This document shows, in pieces, positions 54,213-62,541 of a DNA stretch of 64,000 nt. Origin of the DNA: Solimonas soli DSM 21787 (lineage in GTDB: Bacteria > Pseudomonadota > Gammaproteobacteria > Nevskiales > Nevskiaceae); assembly GCF_000474945.1 (NCBI RefSeq), contig NZ_AXDW01000011.1, forward strand, positions 124,001 to 188,000, read 5' to 3'. The stretch's first letter is position 1; every line of letters starts with the position of its first letter. The notes below the pieces were generated by a model. It saw only the letters and a program-made list of their open reading frames with translations. It was not told where the DNA came from and made no database searches. Both the position numbers and the translations under genes were made by a program.

Positions 54213-55391
54213 ATGAACGCAACGGCAGCTTCCGCGGTTCGCAGCCGCAGCGCCACCGCGTCATCGACCGGCAGCTGGCCGGCGCTGGTATTCACGCTGA
54301 TCGTCGCGCTCGCCGCGGCTTACGCGTTCTCGCCACGCCCGGCGCCGCCGTTCGCGCCGACCGCCGTGCATCCGGACGGTCTGCTCGTCAACGGCCTCGC
54401 GCGCAGCGGTTCGCGCTTCGTCGCCGTCGGCGAGCAGGGCCGCGTGCTGATCGCCGACGATGCGCGCGGGCCCTGGCACGAGGCCAAGGTCGAGCCGCAG
54501 CGCGGTTCGACGCTGACGCAGGTGAAGTTCATCGACGACAAGACGGTGATTGCCGTCGGTCACGATGGCTGGATCCTGCGCAGCACCAACGCCGGCGAGA
54601 CCTGGCAGGAAACCTTCTTCATCGAATCGCCGAAGGACGGCGCCGAGGCGGCCGGTGGCGCCGGGCCGCCGGCCGATGCCGGCTTCAGCGCCGAGCCGCC
54701 GCCGGAAGGCGCCGAGGCGTCGGCCGATCCGTTCGCCGGCATGACCGGCGCGGCGGCCTGGACACCGCCGCCGCTGCAACCCGACCCGCTGCTCGGCATC
54801 GCCGGTCCCTTCGACGGGCGCCTGTACGCGGTCGGCGGCTTCGGCCTGATGCTGACCTCCGGCGATGCCGGCCGGACCTGGACGCGCCTCGCCGCCGAGG
54901 CGATCGCCGACCCTCATCTCTACGCCATGGTGCGCGCCGGCGACCGCTCGCTGATCGTCGTCGGCGAGCGCGGCCTGATGGCGCGCTCGACGGACGAAGG
55001 CGCCACCTGGAAGAAGCTGCCGCCGGTCTACGAGGGCTCGTTCTTCGGCGCCATCGTGCTGCCGTCGAAGGCCCTGCTCGCCTTCGGCATGCGCGGCAAC
55101 GTGTTCCGCAGCGAGGACGACGGCAAGACCTGGCAGAAGGTCAGGACGCCGGTCGAAAGCTCGCTGTTCTCCGGCAACGTCAGCGCGCGCGGCGAAGTCG
55201 TGCTGGCCGGCGCCGGTCACGTGATCCTCACCTCGCAGGACGATGGCCGCAGCTTCACGCAGGCCTCGTCCAGCGAGCCGCACGACCTCGCCGCCGTGCT
55301 GCCGCTGAGCGCGGGCAGCGCGCTGACCGCCGGTGACGGCGGCATCCAGTTCGTGCAACTCGGCGCCGGCGCCGCCGGAGCACGGCCATGA
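54213..55391 (+). CDS. Ycf48-like beta-propeller protein
   Basis: The 392-residue product has one N-terminal membrane anchor (WPALVFTLIVALAAAYAF) and a periplasmic propeller with at least five Asp-box-like turns (STNAGETW, SGDAGRTW, STDEGATW, SEDDGKTW, SQDDGRSF). It is related to the photosystem II assembly factor Ycf48 and to BNR-repeat proteins. A Pro/Ala/Glu-rich loop sits at about 150-185. AAGGAGGAG precedes the ATG. The stop overlaps the MMPL gene start, so the propeller likely works with the transporter. Confidence 0.85.
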   Translation: MNATAASAVRSRSATASSTGSWPALVFTLIVALAAAYAFSPRPAPPFAPTAVHPDGLLVNGLARSGSRFVAVGEQGRVLIADDARGPWHEAKVEPQRGSTLTQVKFIDDKTVIAVGHDGWILRSTNAGETWQETFFIESPKDGAEAAGGAGPPADAGFSAEPPPEGAEASADPFAGMTGAAAWTPPPLQPDPLLGIAGPFDGRLYAVGGFGLMLTSGDAGRTWTRLAAEAIADPHLYAMVRAGDRSLIVVGERGLMARSTDEGATWKKLPPVYEGSFFGAIVLPSKALLAFGMRGNVFRSEDDGKTWQKVRTPVESSLFSGNVSARGEVVLAGAGHVILTSQDDGRSFTQASSSEPHDLAAVLPLSAGSALTAGDGGIQFVQLGAGAAGARP

Positions 55392-57964
55392 AGGGCGCAC
55401 TGCATCGCGGTGTCGACGGCATCTCCGACTTCCTGCTCGGCTGGCGTCATCTGCTGTCGGTCGTCTTCCTCGCCCTGACGATCTTCTTCGGCTGGAGCGC
55501 GACGCGCGTCCAGCTCGACCCCGGCTTCCTCAAGATGATCCCCATCAAGCATGAGTACATGCGCACGATGATGGATTACATGAAGAACTTCTCGGGCGCC
55601 AACAACCTGCTCGTGAACCTGCGCTGGAAGGGCGAGGGCGACATCTACAACGCCGAATTCATGGAGGCGATGCGCAAGGCGACCGACGACGTCTTCCTGA
55701 TCCCCGGCATCGACCGCACGCACGTCTCGTCGATCTTCACGCCGAACACCTACTACATCGAAATCACCGAGGACGGCTTCAAGGGCGAGCCGGTGGTGCC
55801 GGCACGCTTCTCGGCGACGCCGGAGCAGCTTGCGCGCGTGCGCCACAACGTCTCGCTGTCCGGCCAGGTCGGCCTGCTGGTCGCCAACGACTACCAGGCG
55901 GCGCTGATCCGCGCCGACCTGCAGGAAGCCGACACCGGCAATCCGGCCAAGGCGGAGATCTTCTACCGCCAGGTGATGAACAAGCTCGGCGACATCCGCG
56001 GCCGCTTCGAGAGCCAGACCAAGTACGTCTACAGGCTCAAGGTCGACCGCGACGGCTTCAAGGCCGGCGACGTCATCGACGAGGGTTACGTCGACTATGG
56101 CTGGCTGCTCGGCTCGCAGACTTTCTTCGGCGTGCCGCACGGCGGCGGCGAAGCGGTGCCGTTCAAGGGCAGCGAGCTGACGGTCGAGAAGGTCAAGAAC
56201 CCCGACTACGACCCGAACCTAGAGGTCAACATCATCGGCTTCGCACAGCTGCTCGCCGACGTCATCGGCGGCCTGGTCGGCGTGTTCGCCTTCTTCGCGC
56301 TCGCCTTCCTCATCACGCTGGCCTTGCTGTTTTTCTACTCGCGCTCGGTGCGCCTGACGCTCGCCGCCATCGTCGTCGCCATGCTGCCGGTGCTGTGGCT
56401 GATCGGCATCCTGCCGCTGATCGGCTTCGGCATCGATCCGATGTCGATCCTCGTGCCGTTCCTGATCTTCTCGATCGGCGTCAGCCACGCCGTGCAGATG
56501 ACCAACGCCTGGCGGCACGAAGTGGTGGCCGGCTGCACGCCGGTCGAGGCTTCGCGCGCGGCGTTCCGCAAGCTGTTCATTCCCGGCGCCGTCGCCCTGC
56601 TCACCAACGCGCTCGGCTTCGCGGTGATCATGCTGATCGACATCCCGATCGTGCACGAGCTGGGCATCACCGCCTGCCTCGGCGTGCTGCTGATGATCAT
56701 CACCAACAAGATGATCCTGCCGATCATCCTCACGCACATCCGCCTCGAAGAGCGCAGCCGCGTGCATTCGCTGAAGCCGCCCGGCCCGAGGCAGATGGCG
56801 ATCTGGAAGCAGATGGCCAAGTGCGCCGAGCCGAAGCCCGCGCTGGCCGTGTTCGCCATCTGCCTCGCCCTGCTGGCGGTGACCACGCAGGTTTCGCGCA
56901 GCATGGTGATCGGCGATTCCGGCACCGGCGCGCCGGAGCTGCGCCAGGATTCGCGCTACAACCACGACAACCGCGCGATCGCCGATTCGTACAACATCGG
57001 CACCGACGTGCTCAGCGTGATCGTCGAGGCCAAGGACTTCGAGGGCGATTCCTGCCTGCACTATCCGGTCGTCAACCTCATCGACCGCTTCGAGCTGTTC
57101 ATGCGCGGCGTCGACGGCGTGCGCTCGGTGACCGGCGTCGGCGGCATCGGCAAGCTGGTGATCTCGGCGTTCAACGAGGGCAATCCGCGCTGGCGCGCCC
57201 TGCCGCGTTCGCAGGTCGGCCTGTCGACCGGCTCGCGCGCCTTCGATCCGAATCTCGGCCTCAACACCGACGGCTGCAAGGCGATCCAGATCCTCGTGTT
57301 CATGAAGGACCACGAGGGCGCCAACATCGCGCATGCCCTGCACGAGGCCAAGCGCTTCATCGAGGACAATCCGGTCGACGGCGTCAAGATGCGCCTGGCC
57401 AGCGGCAACGTCGGCGTGATGGCGGCGACCAACGAGGCCGTCGAAGCGGCGGAAGCGAAGATGCTGCTGGCCATCTTCGGCGCCCTGGCGCTGCTCTGCC
57501 TCATCACCTTCCGCTCCTGGCGCGCGACGCTCTGCGTGCTGGTGCCGCTGACCATGGTGTCGATCTTCTGCAACGCGCTGATGGCCTCGCTCGGCATCGG
57601 CCTGAAAGTCGCCACCCTGCCGGTCGTCGCGCTCGGCGTCGGCGTCGGCGTCGACTACGGCATCTACCTGTTCGAGCGCATCCAGCACGATCTCGCCAAG
57701 GGCCTGTCGTTCGCCGACGCCTTCCGCGAGGCCATGCTCGCGCGCGGCGTCGCCGCCGTGTTCACGGCGATCACCATGGCGATCGGCGTCGGCACCTGGA
57801 CGATGTCGGCGCTCAAGTTCCAGGCCGACATGGGCCTGCTGCTGAGCTTCATGTTCCTCGTCAACATGCTCGGCGCGATCTGCCTGCTGCCGGCGCTCGG
57901 CGCCTGGCTGTTCCGCGATCGCGCGGCGGCGGCGCTGGGCGCGCGGCGCCTCAGCGAGGCCTGA
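55388..57964 (+). CDS. MMPL/RND-family lipid or steroid transporter
   Basis: The 858-residue protein has RND topology: an N-terminal helix, a large periplasmic domain, a five- to six-helix block, then the same again (about 12 membrane helices). The repeated blocks include VGVFAFFALAFLITLALLFF and AIFGALALLCLITFRSW, with ALGVGVGVDYGIYLFERI in the second half. MMPL and hopanoid transporters move lipids through the envelope. Coupling to the Ycf48-like gene and the steroid setting suggest sterol transport; direction is unknown. Confidence 0.88.
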   Translation: MKGALHRGVDGISDFLLGWRHLLSVVFLALTIFFGWSATRVQLDPGFLKMIPIKHEYMRTMMDYMKNFSGANNLLVNLRWKGEGDIYNAEFMEAMRKATDDVFLIPGIDRTHVSSIFTPNTYYIEITEDGFKGEPVVPARFSATPEQLARVRHNVSLSGQVGLLVANDYQAALIRADLQEADTGNPAKAEIFYRQVMNKLGDIRGRFESQTKYVYRLKVDRDGFKAGDVIDEGYVDYGWLLGSQTFFGVPHGGGEAVPFKGSELTVEKVKNPDYDPNLEVNIIGFAQLLADVIGGLVGVFAFFALAFLITLALLFFYSRSVRLTLAAIVVAMLPVLWLIGILPLIGFGIDPMSILVPFLIFSIGVSHAVQMTNAWRHEVVAGCTPVEASRAAFRKLFIPGAVALLTNALGFAVIMLIDIPIVHELGITACLGVLLMIITNKMILPIILTHIRLEERSRVHSLKPPGPRQMAIWKQMAKCAEPKPALAVFAICLALLAVTTQVSRSMVIGDSGTGAPELRQDSRYNHDNRAIADSYNIGTDVLSVIVEAKDFEGDSCLHYPVVNLIDRFELFMRGVDGVRSVTGVGGIGKLVISAFNEGNPRWRALPRSQVGLSTGSRAFDPNLGLNTDGCKAIQILVFMKDHEGANIAHALHEAKRFIEDNPVDGVKMRLASGNVGVMAATNEAVEAAEAKMLLAIFGALALLCLITFRSWRATLCVLVPLTMVSIFCNALMASLGIGLKVATLPVVALGVGVGVDYGIYLFERIQHDLAKGLSFADAFREAMLARGVAAVFTAITMAIGVGTWTMSALKFQADMGLLLSFMFLVNMLGAICLLPALGAWLFRDRAAAALGARRLSEA

Positions 57965-58226
57965 GGCGGCGGTCCGCGCGCCGCGACCGGCGCGGGGCGG
58001 CGACGAACAGCGTCAGCAGCGCGAAAGCACGCATCGCGCCGCCCGAACCGGCGCCGGCCTGCCAGGCGTACAGATCGGTGGCGCCGCCGTGCGTGAAGCT
58101 GACGGCGAGGAAGGTCCAGCCGGCGCTCGCGTCGAAGCTCTGCGCCGGCCTGGCGACGCAGCTGCCATCCTTGTTGAAGTGCCATTCGCCGTTGCGCGCC
58201 GGCCGGTACCCGTCGCGTGATCGCAC
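57951..58226 (-). pseudogene. Fragment of an exported protein with a sorting-signal-like C-terminus
   Basis: The 91-codon frame reads GYRPARNGEWHFNKDG and FLAVSFTHGGATDLYAW, then SGGAMRAFALLTLFVAAPRR, a glycine-rich, hydrophobic, Arg-rich tail like GlyGly-CTERM/rhombosortase-type anchors. There is no signal peptide and the only start is a GTG. It may be the 3' remnant of a larger gene. The 3' end overlaps the MMPL gene by 14 bases. The alternative is a chance frame. Confidence 0.35.
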
Positions 58227-58385
58227 CCGGCAACGCGACGCGCGGCATCGACACGGCCATCTCCGCTCCGGCTGGACAGGCGCGAACCATAGGCGCCGGC
58301 TCGGACGCGGTCCGTGCGCCGCCGAAGCATGCGCCGGGCCGCCGCAATCGGGCGCCGCGCCTTCCTACTCCACGCGGACGATGAA

Positions 58386-58411
58386 TTTCGAGAATCGAGT
58401 TGCAAAACTCG
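58386..58411 (+). promoter_or_regulatory. Possible operator upstream of the P450 genes
   Basis: TTTCGAGAAT is followed by CGAGTT-GCAA-AACTCG, a perfect 6+6 dyad. TTTCGAGAAT also occurs upstream of the left LuxR gene. The rest of the spacer 58227-58475 shows nothing else I can support. Confidence 0.35.
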
Positions 58412-58475
58412 ACGGACACGCTGCAGGACGTGCAGCCAGGGCCGCGACGAGGGCCCGCGAGGAGGAGGATCCGCC

Positions 58476-59756
58476 ATGAGCGCCAGCACCGAACCGGGCC
58501 GCGTCGAAATCGACGCGAAGATCTTCAACCCGTATTCGAAGGACTTCATCCGCTCGCCGTGGGCGACCTGGGAGACGCTGATCCGCGACTACCCGGTGGC
58601 CTGGCACAAGGAGCTGCAGATGTGGGTCGTCAGCGGCCACGAGCCGCTGCTCGACATGATGAAGGACAACCGCTTCTCGACGAACTACAAGCACTGGCAG
58701 TACGCGCCGCCGGCCAAGCCGTTCGAGCAGCAGAACCACTTCGAGCGGGCCATGGACGCCGGCCTGTTCGCGGTGAGCCCGACCGAGCACCTGCGCCTGC
58801 GCAAGCTGACGATGCCGGCGTTCTCCAAGCCGGTGATGGGCAAGATCGACGCCAAGATCCGCGACCTGATCACGACCTGCTTCGACGAGATCGGCACGCC
58901 GGAACAGTTCGATGCGTTCACCATGATCGCCGAGAAGCTGCCGGTGCGTTCGATCGCGCGCATGGTCGGCGTGCCGACCAATATGGAATCGTTCTTCCAC
59001 GACTTCGCGGTCAACGTCGTCAAGGCGACGCGCATCAACCTGCCGCCGAAGGAACGCGACAAGGCGATGCAGGATTCGCTGGCCGGCTTCCGGTATTTCC
59101 TCGACATCATCAAGGAACGGCGCGCCGCGCCGCACCCGGGCGACGATTTCATCGGCAGCCTGGTCGCCGCGTCCGACAACGGCGACCGGCTCACCGATTA
59201 CCAGATCGTCTCGGTGATCCAGGCGGTGATCGTTGCCGGCTCCGACACCGCGACCGATCTGCACACCTACGCGATCAAGGGCCTGCTCAGCCATCCCGAC
59301 CAGTACGCCCTGCTGCGCGAAAGGCCCGAGCTGATGGAGAACGCCATCATCGAGCTGCTGCGCGTCGGTTCCTTCGGCAAGACACCGCAGTTCCGCTTCG
59401 TCAGCGAAGACCTCGAGTGGCGCGGCCAGAAGTTCAGGAAGGGCGAGTCGGTGCTGATCAACATCACCACCGCCTGGATCGATCCGGCGAAGTGGGAGAG
59501 CCCGCACCGGCTCGACATCACGCGCAAGCTCGACGGCAACCTGGTGTTCGGCGCCGGCGCGCACTTCTGCATCGGCACGTATCTGGTGCGCGTGCAGGGC
59601 GGCCTGATGCTGCAGGAGCTGATGCGGCGCTTCCCGCAGGCCGGGCTGCTGGATGGCGACGGCCACGTCGAGTACGACTACAACCACCACAACGCGCGCC
59701 GCATCAATCGCCTGATCGTCAAGACCAATGCGGTCGCGCAGCGCAGGGCAGCCTGA
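58476..59756 (+). CDS. Cytochrome P450 (first of three)
   Basis: The 426-residue soluble bacterial P450 has the I-helix oxygen-binding motif VIVAGSDTATD, the haem loop FGAGAHFCIG with Cys365 and an ELLRVG segment at the K helix. The K-helix ExxR reads ELLR. It likely hydroxylates a steroid; the position, such as the side-chain terminus, is unknown. GGAGGAGGAT precedes the ATG. It heads a run of three P450 genes without a ferredoxin or reductase gene. Confidence 0.9.
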   Translation: MSASTEPGRVEIDAKIFNPYSKDFIRSPWATWETLIRDYPVAWHKELQMWVVSGHEPLLDMMKDNRFSTNYKHWQYAPPAKPFEQQNHFERAMDAGLFAVSPTEHLRLRKLTMPAFSKPVMGKIDAKIRDLITTCFDEIGTPEQFDAFTMIAEKLPVRSIARMVGVPTNMESFFHDFAVNVVKATRINLPPKERDKAMQDSLAGFRYFLDIIKERRAAPHPGDDFIGSLVAASDNGDRLTDYQIVSVIQAVIVAGSDTATDLHTYAIKGLLSHPDQYALLRERPELMENAIIELLRVGSFGKTPQFRFVSEDLEWRGQKFRKGESVLINITTAWIDPAKWESPHRLDITRKLDGNLVFGAGAHFCIGTYLVRVQGGLMLQELMRRFPQAGLLDGDGHVEYDYNHHNARRINRLIVKTNAVAQRRAA

Positions 59757-59823
59757 GCGGCGCCACATTTCCAGCATGGCCGGCGCGCACGATCGCCGGC
59801 CTTCAAGTTCGAGGAGCCGCATC

Positions 59824-61233
59824 ATGGGCAGCGCAGAACCGACTCTCCCCAGACACACGCCGCCGCCGGTGGTGCGCGGCCTGCCGCTGCTGGGCAGCAC
59901 GCTGGAGATGGCGGCCGATCCGGCGCGCTTCTTCGCGCGCTGCTATCGCGAGTACGGCCAGGTCTTCAAGGTCCGCGTGTTCGGCAACGAGCTGACGGTG
60001 ATCGCCGGCGCCGAAGCCGCCAACTTCATGGGCACGCGCGAGGGCAAGGAATCGCTGCGCTCCAAGGAAGCCTGGGAGCCGCTGGTCCAGGAGTTCGGCG
60101 CCTCGAAAATGCTGACCGCGGTCGACGGCGAGCTGCACAAGCAGCTGCGCGCGGTGATGAAGCGCGGCTTCTCCAAGGAATCGATCAAGGGCCGCTACCA
60201 GGAAGTGCTCGACATCACCCGCACCGCGCTGCTGCGCGACTGGAAGGTCGGCAGCAAGGTGCCGGTCGTGCAGGCCATGCAGTACCTCGTCGTCGAGCAG
60301 CTCGGCATGGTGCTGACCGGGCAGACGCCGCGCGAGTACGTGCAGGACATCCGCACCACGATCCTCTACATCCTCAACGTGCTGGTCACGCGCCAGCGCC
60401 CGAAGTTCCTCATGAAGATGCCGAAGTACAAGCGCGCCAAGGCACGCATGTTCGAGCTCGGCCGCAAGATGATCCAGCAGTACCAGGACCGCGTCGCGCG
60501 CGGCGGGGCGGTCGCCGAGGAATTCAAGACGCTGATCGACGACGTGATGGAGGCGCACCAGCGCGATCCGGAGCTGATCCCGGCCGGCGACCTGGTGATG
60601 CTGATGACCGGCCCCTACGTCGCCGGCCTCGACACCGTCGCCAACACCACCTCGGCGATCGTCTACACCGTGCTCAAGCATCCCGAGGTGCTGGCGCGCA
60701 TCCACGCCGAGGTCGACGCGCTGTACGCCAAGGGCCGGCCGGTCAACGAAGACGAGTTCATGAAGGAACTGCCGGCGCTCAACGGCGCGATCATGGAGAC
60801 CATGCGCCTCTATCCGATCGCCGTCGCGCAGATCCGCACGGCGAACAAGGACTTCATGTTCGGCGGCCACCTGATCCGCGAGGGCGAGATGATCTATCTC
60901 GGCACCGCGGTGCCGCATTTCCAGAGCGAGTTCTACGCCGACGCCGACAAGTTCGACATCGACCGCTACGGCAAGGCGCGCGCCGAGCACATGCAGGTCG
61001 GTGCCTATTCGCCGTACGGCCGTGGTCCGCACACCTGCCTCGGCAAGAGCCTCGCCGAAGTGCTGCTGGCGATGACCATGGCCGAGGTCTTCTACAACTT
61101 CGATCTCGAGCTGCCGTCGCCGGACTACGTGCTCAAGACCAAGACCGCGCCGACGCCCGGGCCGTCGATGAGCTTCAAGGTCAGGGTCAAGGGGCGGCGC
61201 GTGCCGGGTGTGGCGCCGCCGCGCGCGGCCTAG
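59824..61233 (+). CDS. Cytochrome P450 (CYP51-clan-like)
   Basis: The 469-residue P450 differs from its neighbours: a proline-rich lead (PPPVVRGLPLLGSTLEMA), I helix GPYVAGLDTVANTT, K helix ETMR and haem loop YSPYGRGPHTCLG with Cys405. Overall form recalls sterol-14-demethylase and eukaryote-like P450s, yet the CYP51 motif GQHTS is lacking. A steroid-ring hydroxylase is plausible. GAGGAGCC lies before the start, 67 bases after the first P450 gene. Confidence 0.9.
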   Translation: MGSAEPTLPRHTPPPVVRGLPLLGSTLEMAADPARFFARCYREYGQVFKVRVFGNELTVIAGAEAANFMGTREGKESLRSKEAWEPLVQEFGASKMLTAVDGELHKQLRAVMKRGFSKESIKGRYQEVLDITRTALLRDWKVGSKVPVVQAMQYLVVEQLGMVLTGQTPREYVQDIRTTILYILNVLVTRQRPKFLMKMPKYKRAKARMFELGRKMIQQYQDRVARGGAVAEEFKTLIDDVMEAHQRDPELIPAGDLVMLMTGPYVAGLDTVANTTSAIVYTVLKHPEVLARIHAEVDALYAKGRPVNEDEFMKELPALNGAIMETMRLYPIAVAQIRTANKDFMFGGHLIREGEMIYLGTAVPHFQSEFYADADKFDIDRYGKARAEHMQVGAYSPYGRGPHTCLGKSLAEVLLAMTMAEVFYNFDLELPSPDYVLKTKTAPTPGPSMSFKVRVKGRRVPGVAPPRAA

Positions 61234-61347
61234 CACCGCCGCGCCGCGACCGCGCATTTATGCGCCGTTTGAGGGATGAACGCGGCGCGCGCCATCGCCG
61301 ATGCTCGCCGTGCGTCGCCGATCGAAGCGGCGCGCGAGGAGAATGCG

Positions 61348-62541
61348 ATGCAGGCCCTGCGACTCGACCCCTACGAACATCAGTTCCACTGGGATCCGTA
61401 TCCGACCTACGCGGCGCTGCGCGAGCGCGATCCGGTGCATTACAACGAGGAGCTGGATCTCTGGTTCCTCACCAGGTGGGACGACGTGTTCGCCGCGTTC
61501 CGCGATTTCAGGAGCTTCGTCAACACCGGCGCCACCTCGCTCGAAAGGGGCTCGACCGAGCAGCTGCCGTACCCGATGTTCATCTTCAGCGATCCGCCGG
61601 CGCACACGCGGATCCGCAATCTGTTCATGCCGCTGATGACGCCGGTCGCGGTCAGGGCGCTCGAGCAGTACATCCGCGAGCGCACGCGCGCGCTGCTGGC
61701 GCCGGTGCTGGCGCGCGGTCGCTTCGACTTCGTCGCCGATCTCGGCTGCTTCCTGCCGATGGACGTCATCTCGACGCTGACCGCCGTGCCGGTCGAGGAC
61801 CAGGACCGCGTGCGCGGCTGGGCCGACGATCTGATCGCGCGCGAGGACAAGCAGCACGCCCTGTCGGAACGCAACATCGGCGGCTTCATCAACATGGCGC
61901 AGTATTTCGAGGCACACTCGGCGCGGCAGGCCGCGGCGCCGCCCCGGCATGGCCTGCTCGGCATCATGCTGGACGCCGAGCGGGCCGGCACGATGTCGCA
62001 CGCCCAGGTCGTCGGCACGCTGATCCTGCTGGCGATCGCCGGCAACGAGACGACGACCAAGCTGATCGGCAACATGGCCTACCGCCTCTGGCAGCATCCG
62101 CATCAGCGCCGGCTGCTGCGCGACGATCCGTCGCTGATCGCCGGCGCGGTCGAGGAAACGCTGCGCTTCGACGGCTCCTCGCAGATCATCGTGCGGCGCG
62201 CCGGCCGCGACGTGACGCTGCGCGGCAAGACGATCCCGCGGGGCGCGCGCGTCGGCCTCTGCATCATTTCCGCCAACCGCGATCCCGACAGGTATCCGGA
62301 CCCGGATCGCTACGACGTGCGCCGCGGGGCACGCGATCACCTGGCCTTCGGTCTCGGCATCCACGCCTGTCTCGGCTCGGCGCTGGCGCGCCTCGAGGCG
62401 CGCGTGGTGTTCGAGGAAATTCTCGCCGCGATCCCCGACTACGAGATCGACGAGTCCGGCCTGCGGCGCGCGCACAATCCGAACGTGCGCGGCTTCACGC
62501 ACGTGCCGGCGCGCTTCACGCCGCGGCTCAGCCCAGCGTGA
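61348..62541 (+). CDS. Cytochrome P450 (third)
   Basis: The 397-residue class I-type soluble P450 has DPYPTYAALRERDPVHYNEE, I helix AIAGNETTT, K helix EETLR and haem loop FGLGIHACLG with Cys341. GAGGAGAATGCG precedes the ATG at 61348; the open frame continues 72 bases further up. The substrate is probably a steroid by context. The 3' end overlaps the convergent LuxR gene by 14 bases. Confidence 0.9.
   Translation: MQALRLDPYEHQFHWDPYPTYAALRERDPVHYNEELDLWFLTRWDDVFAAFRDFRSFVNTGATSLERGSTEQLPYPMFIFSDPPAHTRIRNLFMPLMTPVAVRALEQYIRERTRALLAPVLARGRFDFVADLGCFLPMDVISTLTAVPVEDQDRVRGWADDLIAREDKQHALSERNIGGFINMAQYFEAHSARQAAAPPRHGLLGIMLDAERAGTMSHAQVVGTLILLAIAGNETTTKLIGNMAYRLWQHPHQRRLLRDDPSLIAGAVEETLRFDGSSQIIVRRAGRDVTLRGKTIPRGARVGLCIISANRDPDRYPDPDRYDVRRGARDHLAFGLGIHACLGSALARLEARVVFEEILAAIPDYEIDESGLRRAHNPNVRGFTHVPARFTPRLSPA

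Noticed and set aside
59824-61233. Assigning the second P450 as CYP51 (sterol 14-demethylase)
   Set aside because: The lead and haem loop are similar in style, but the I helix reads AGLDTVANTT and lacks the GQHTS signature.
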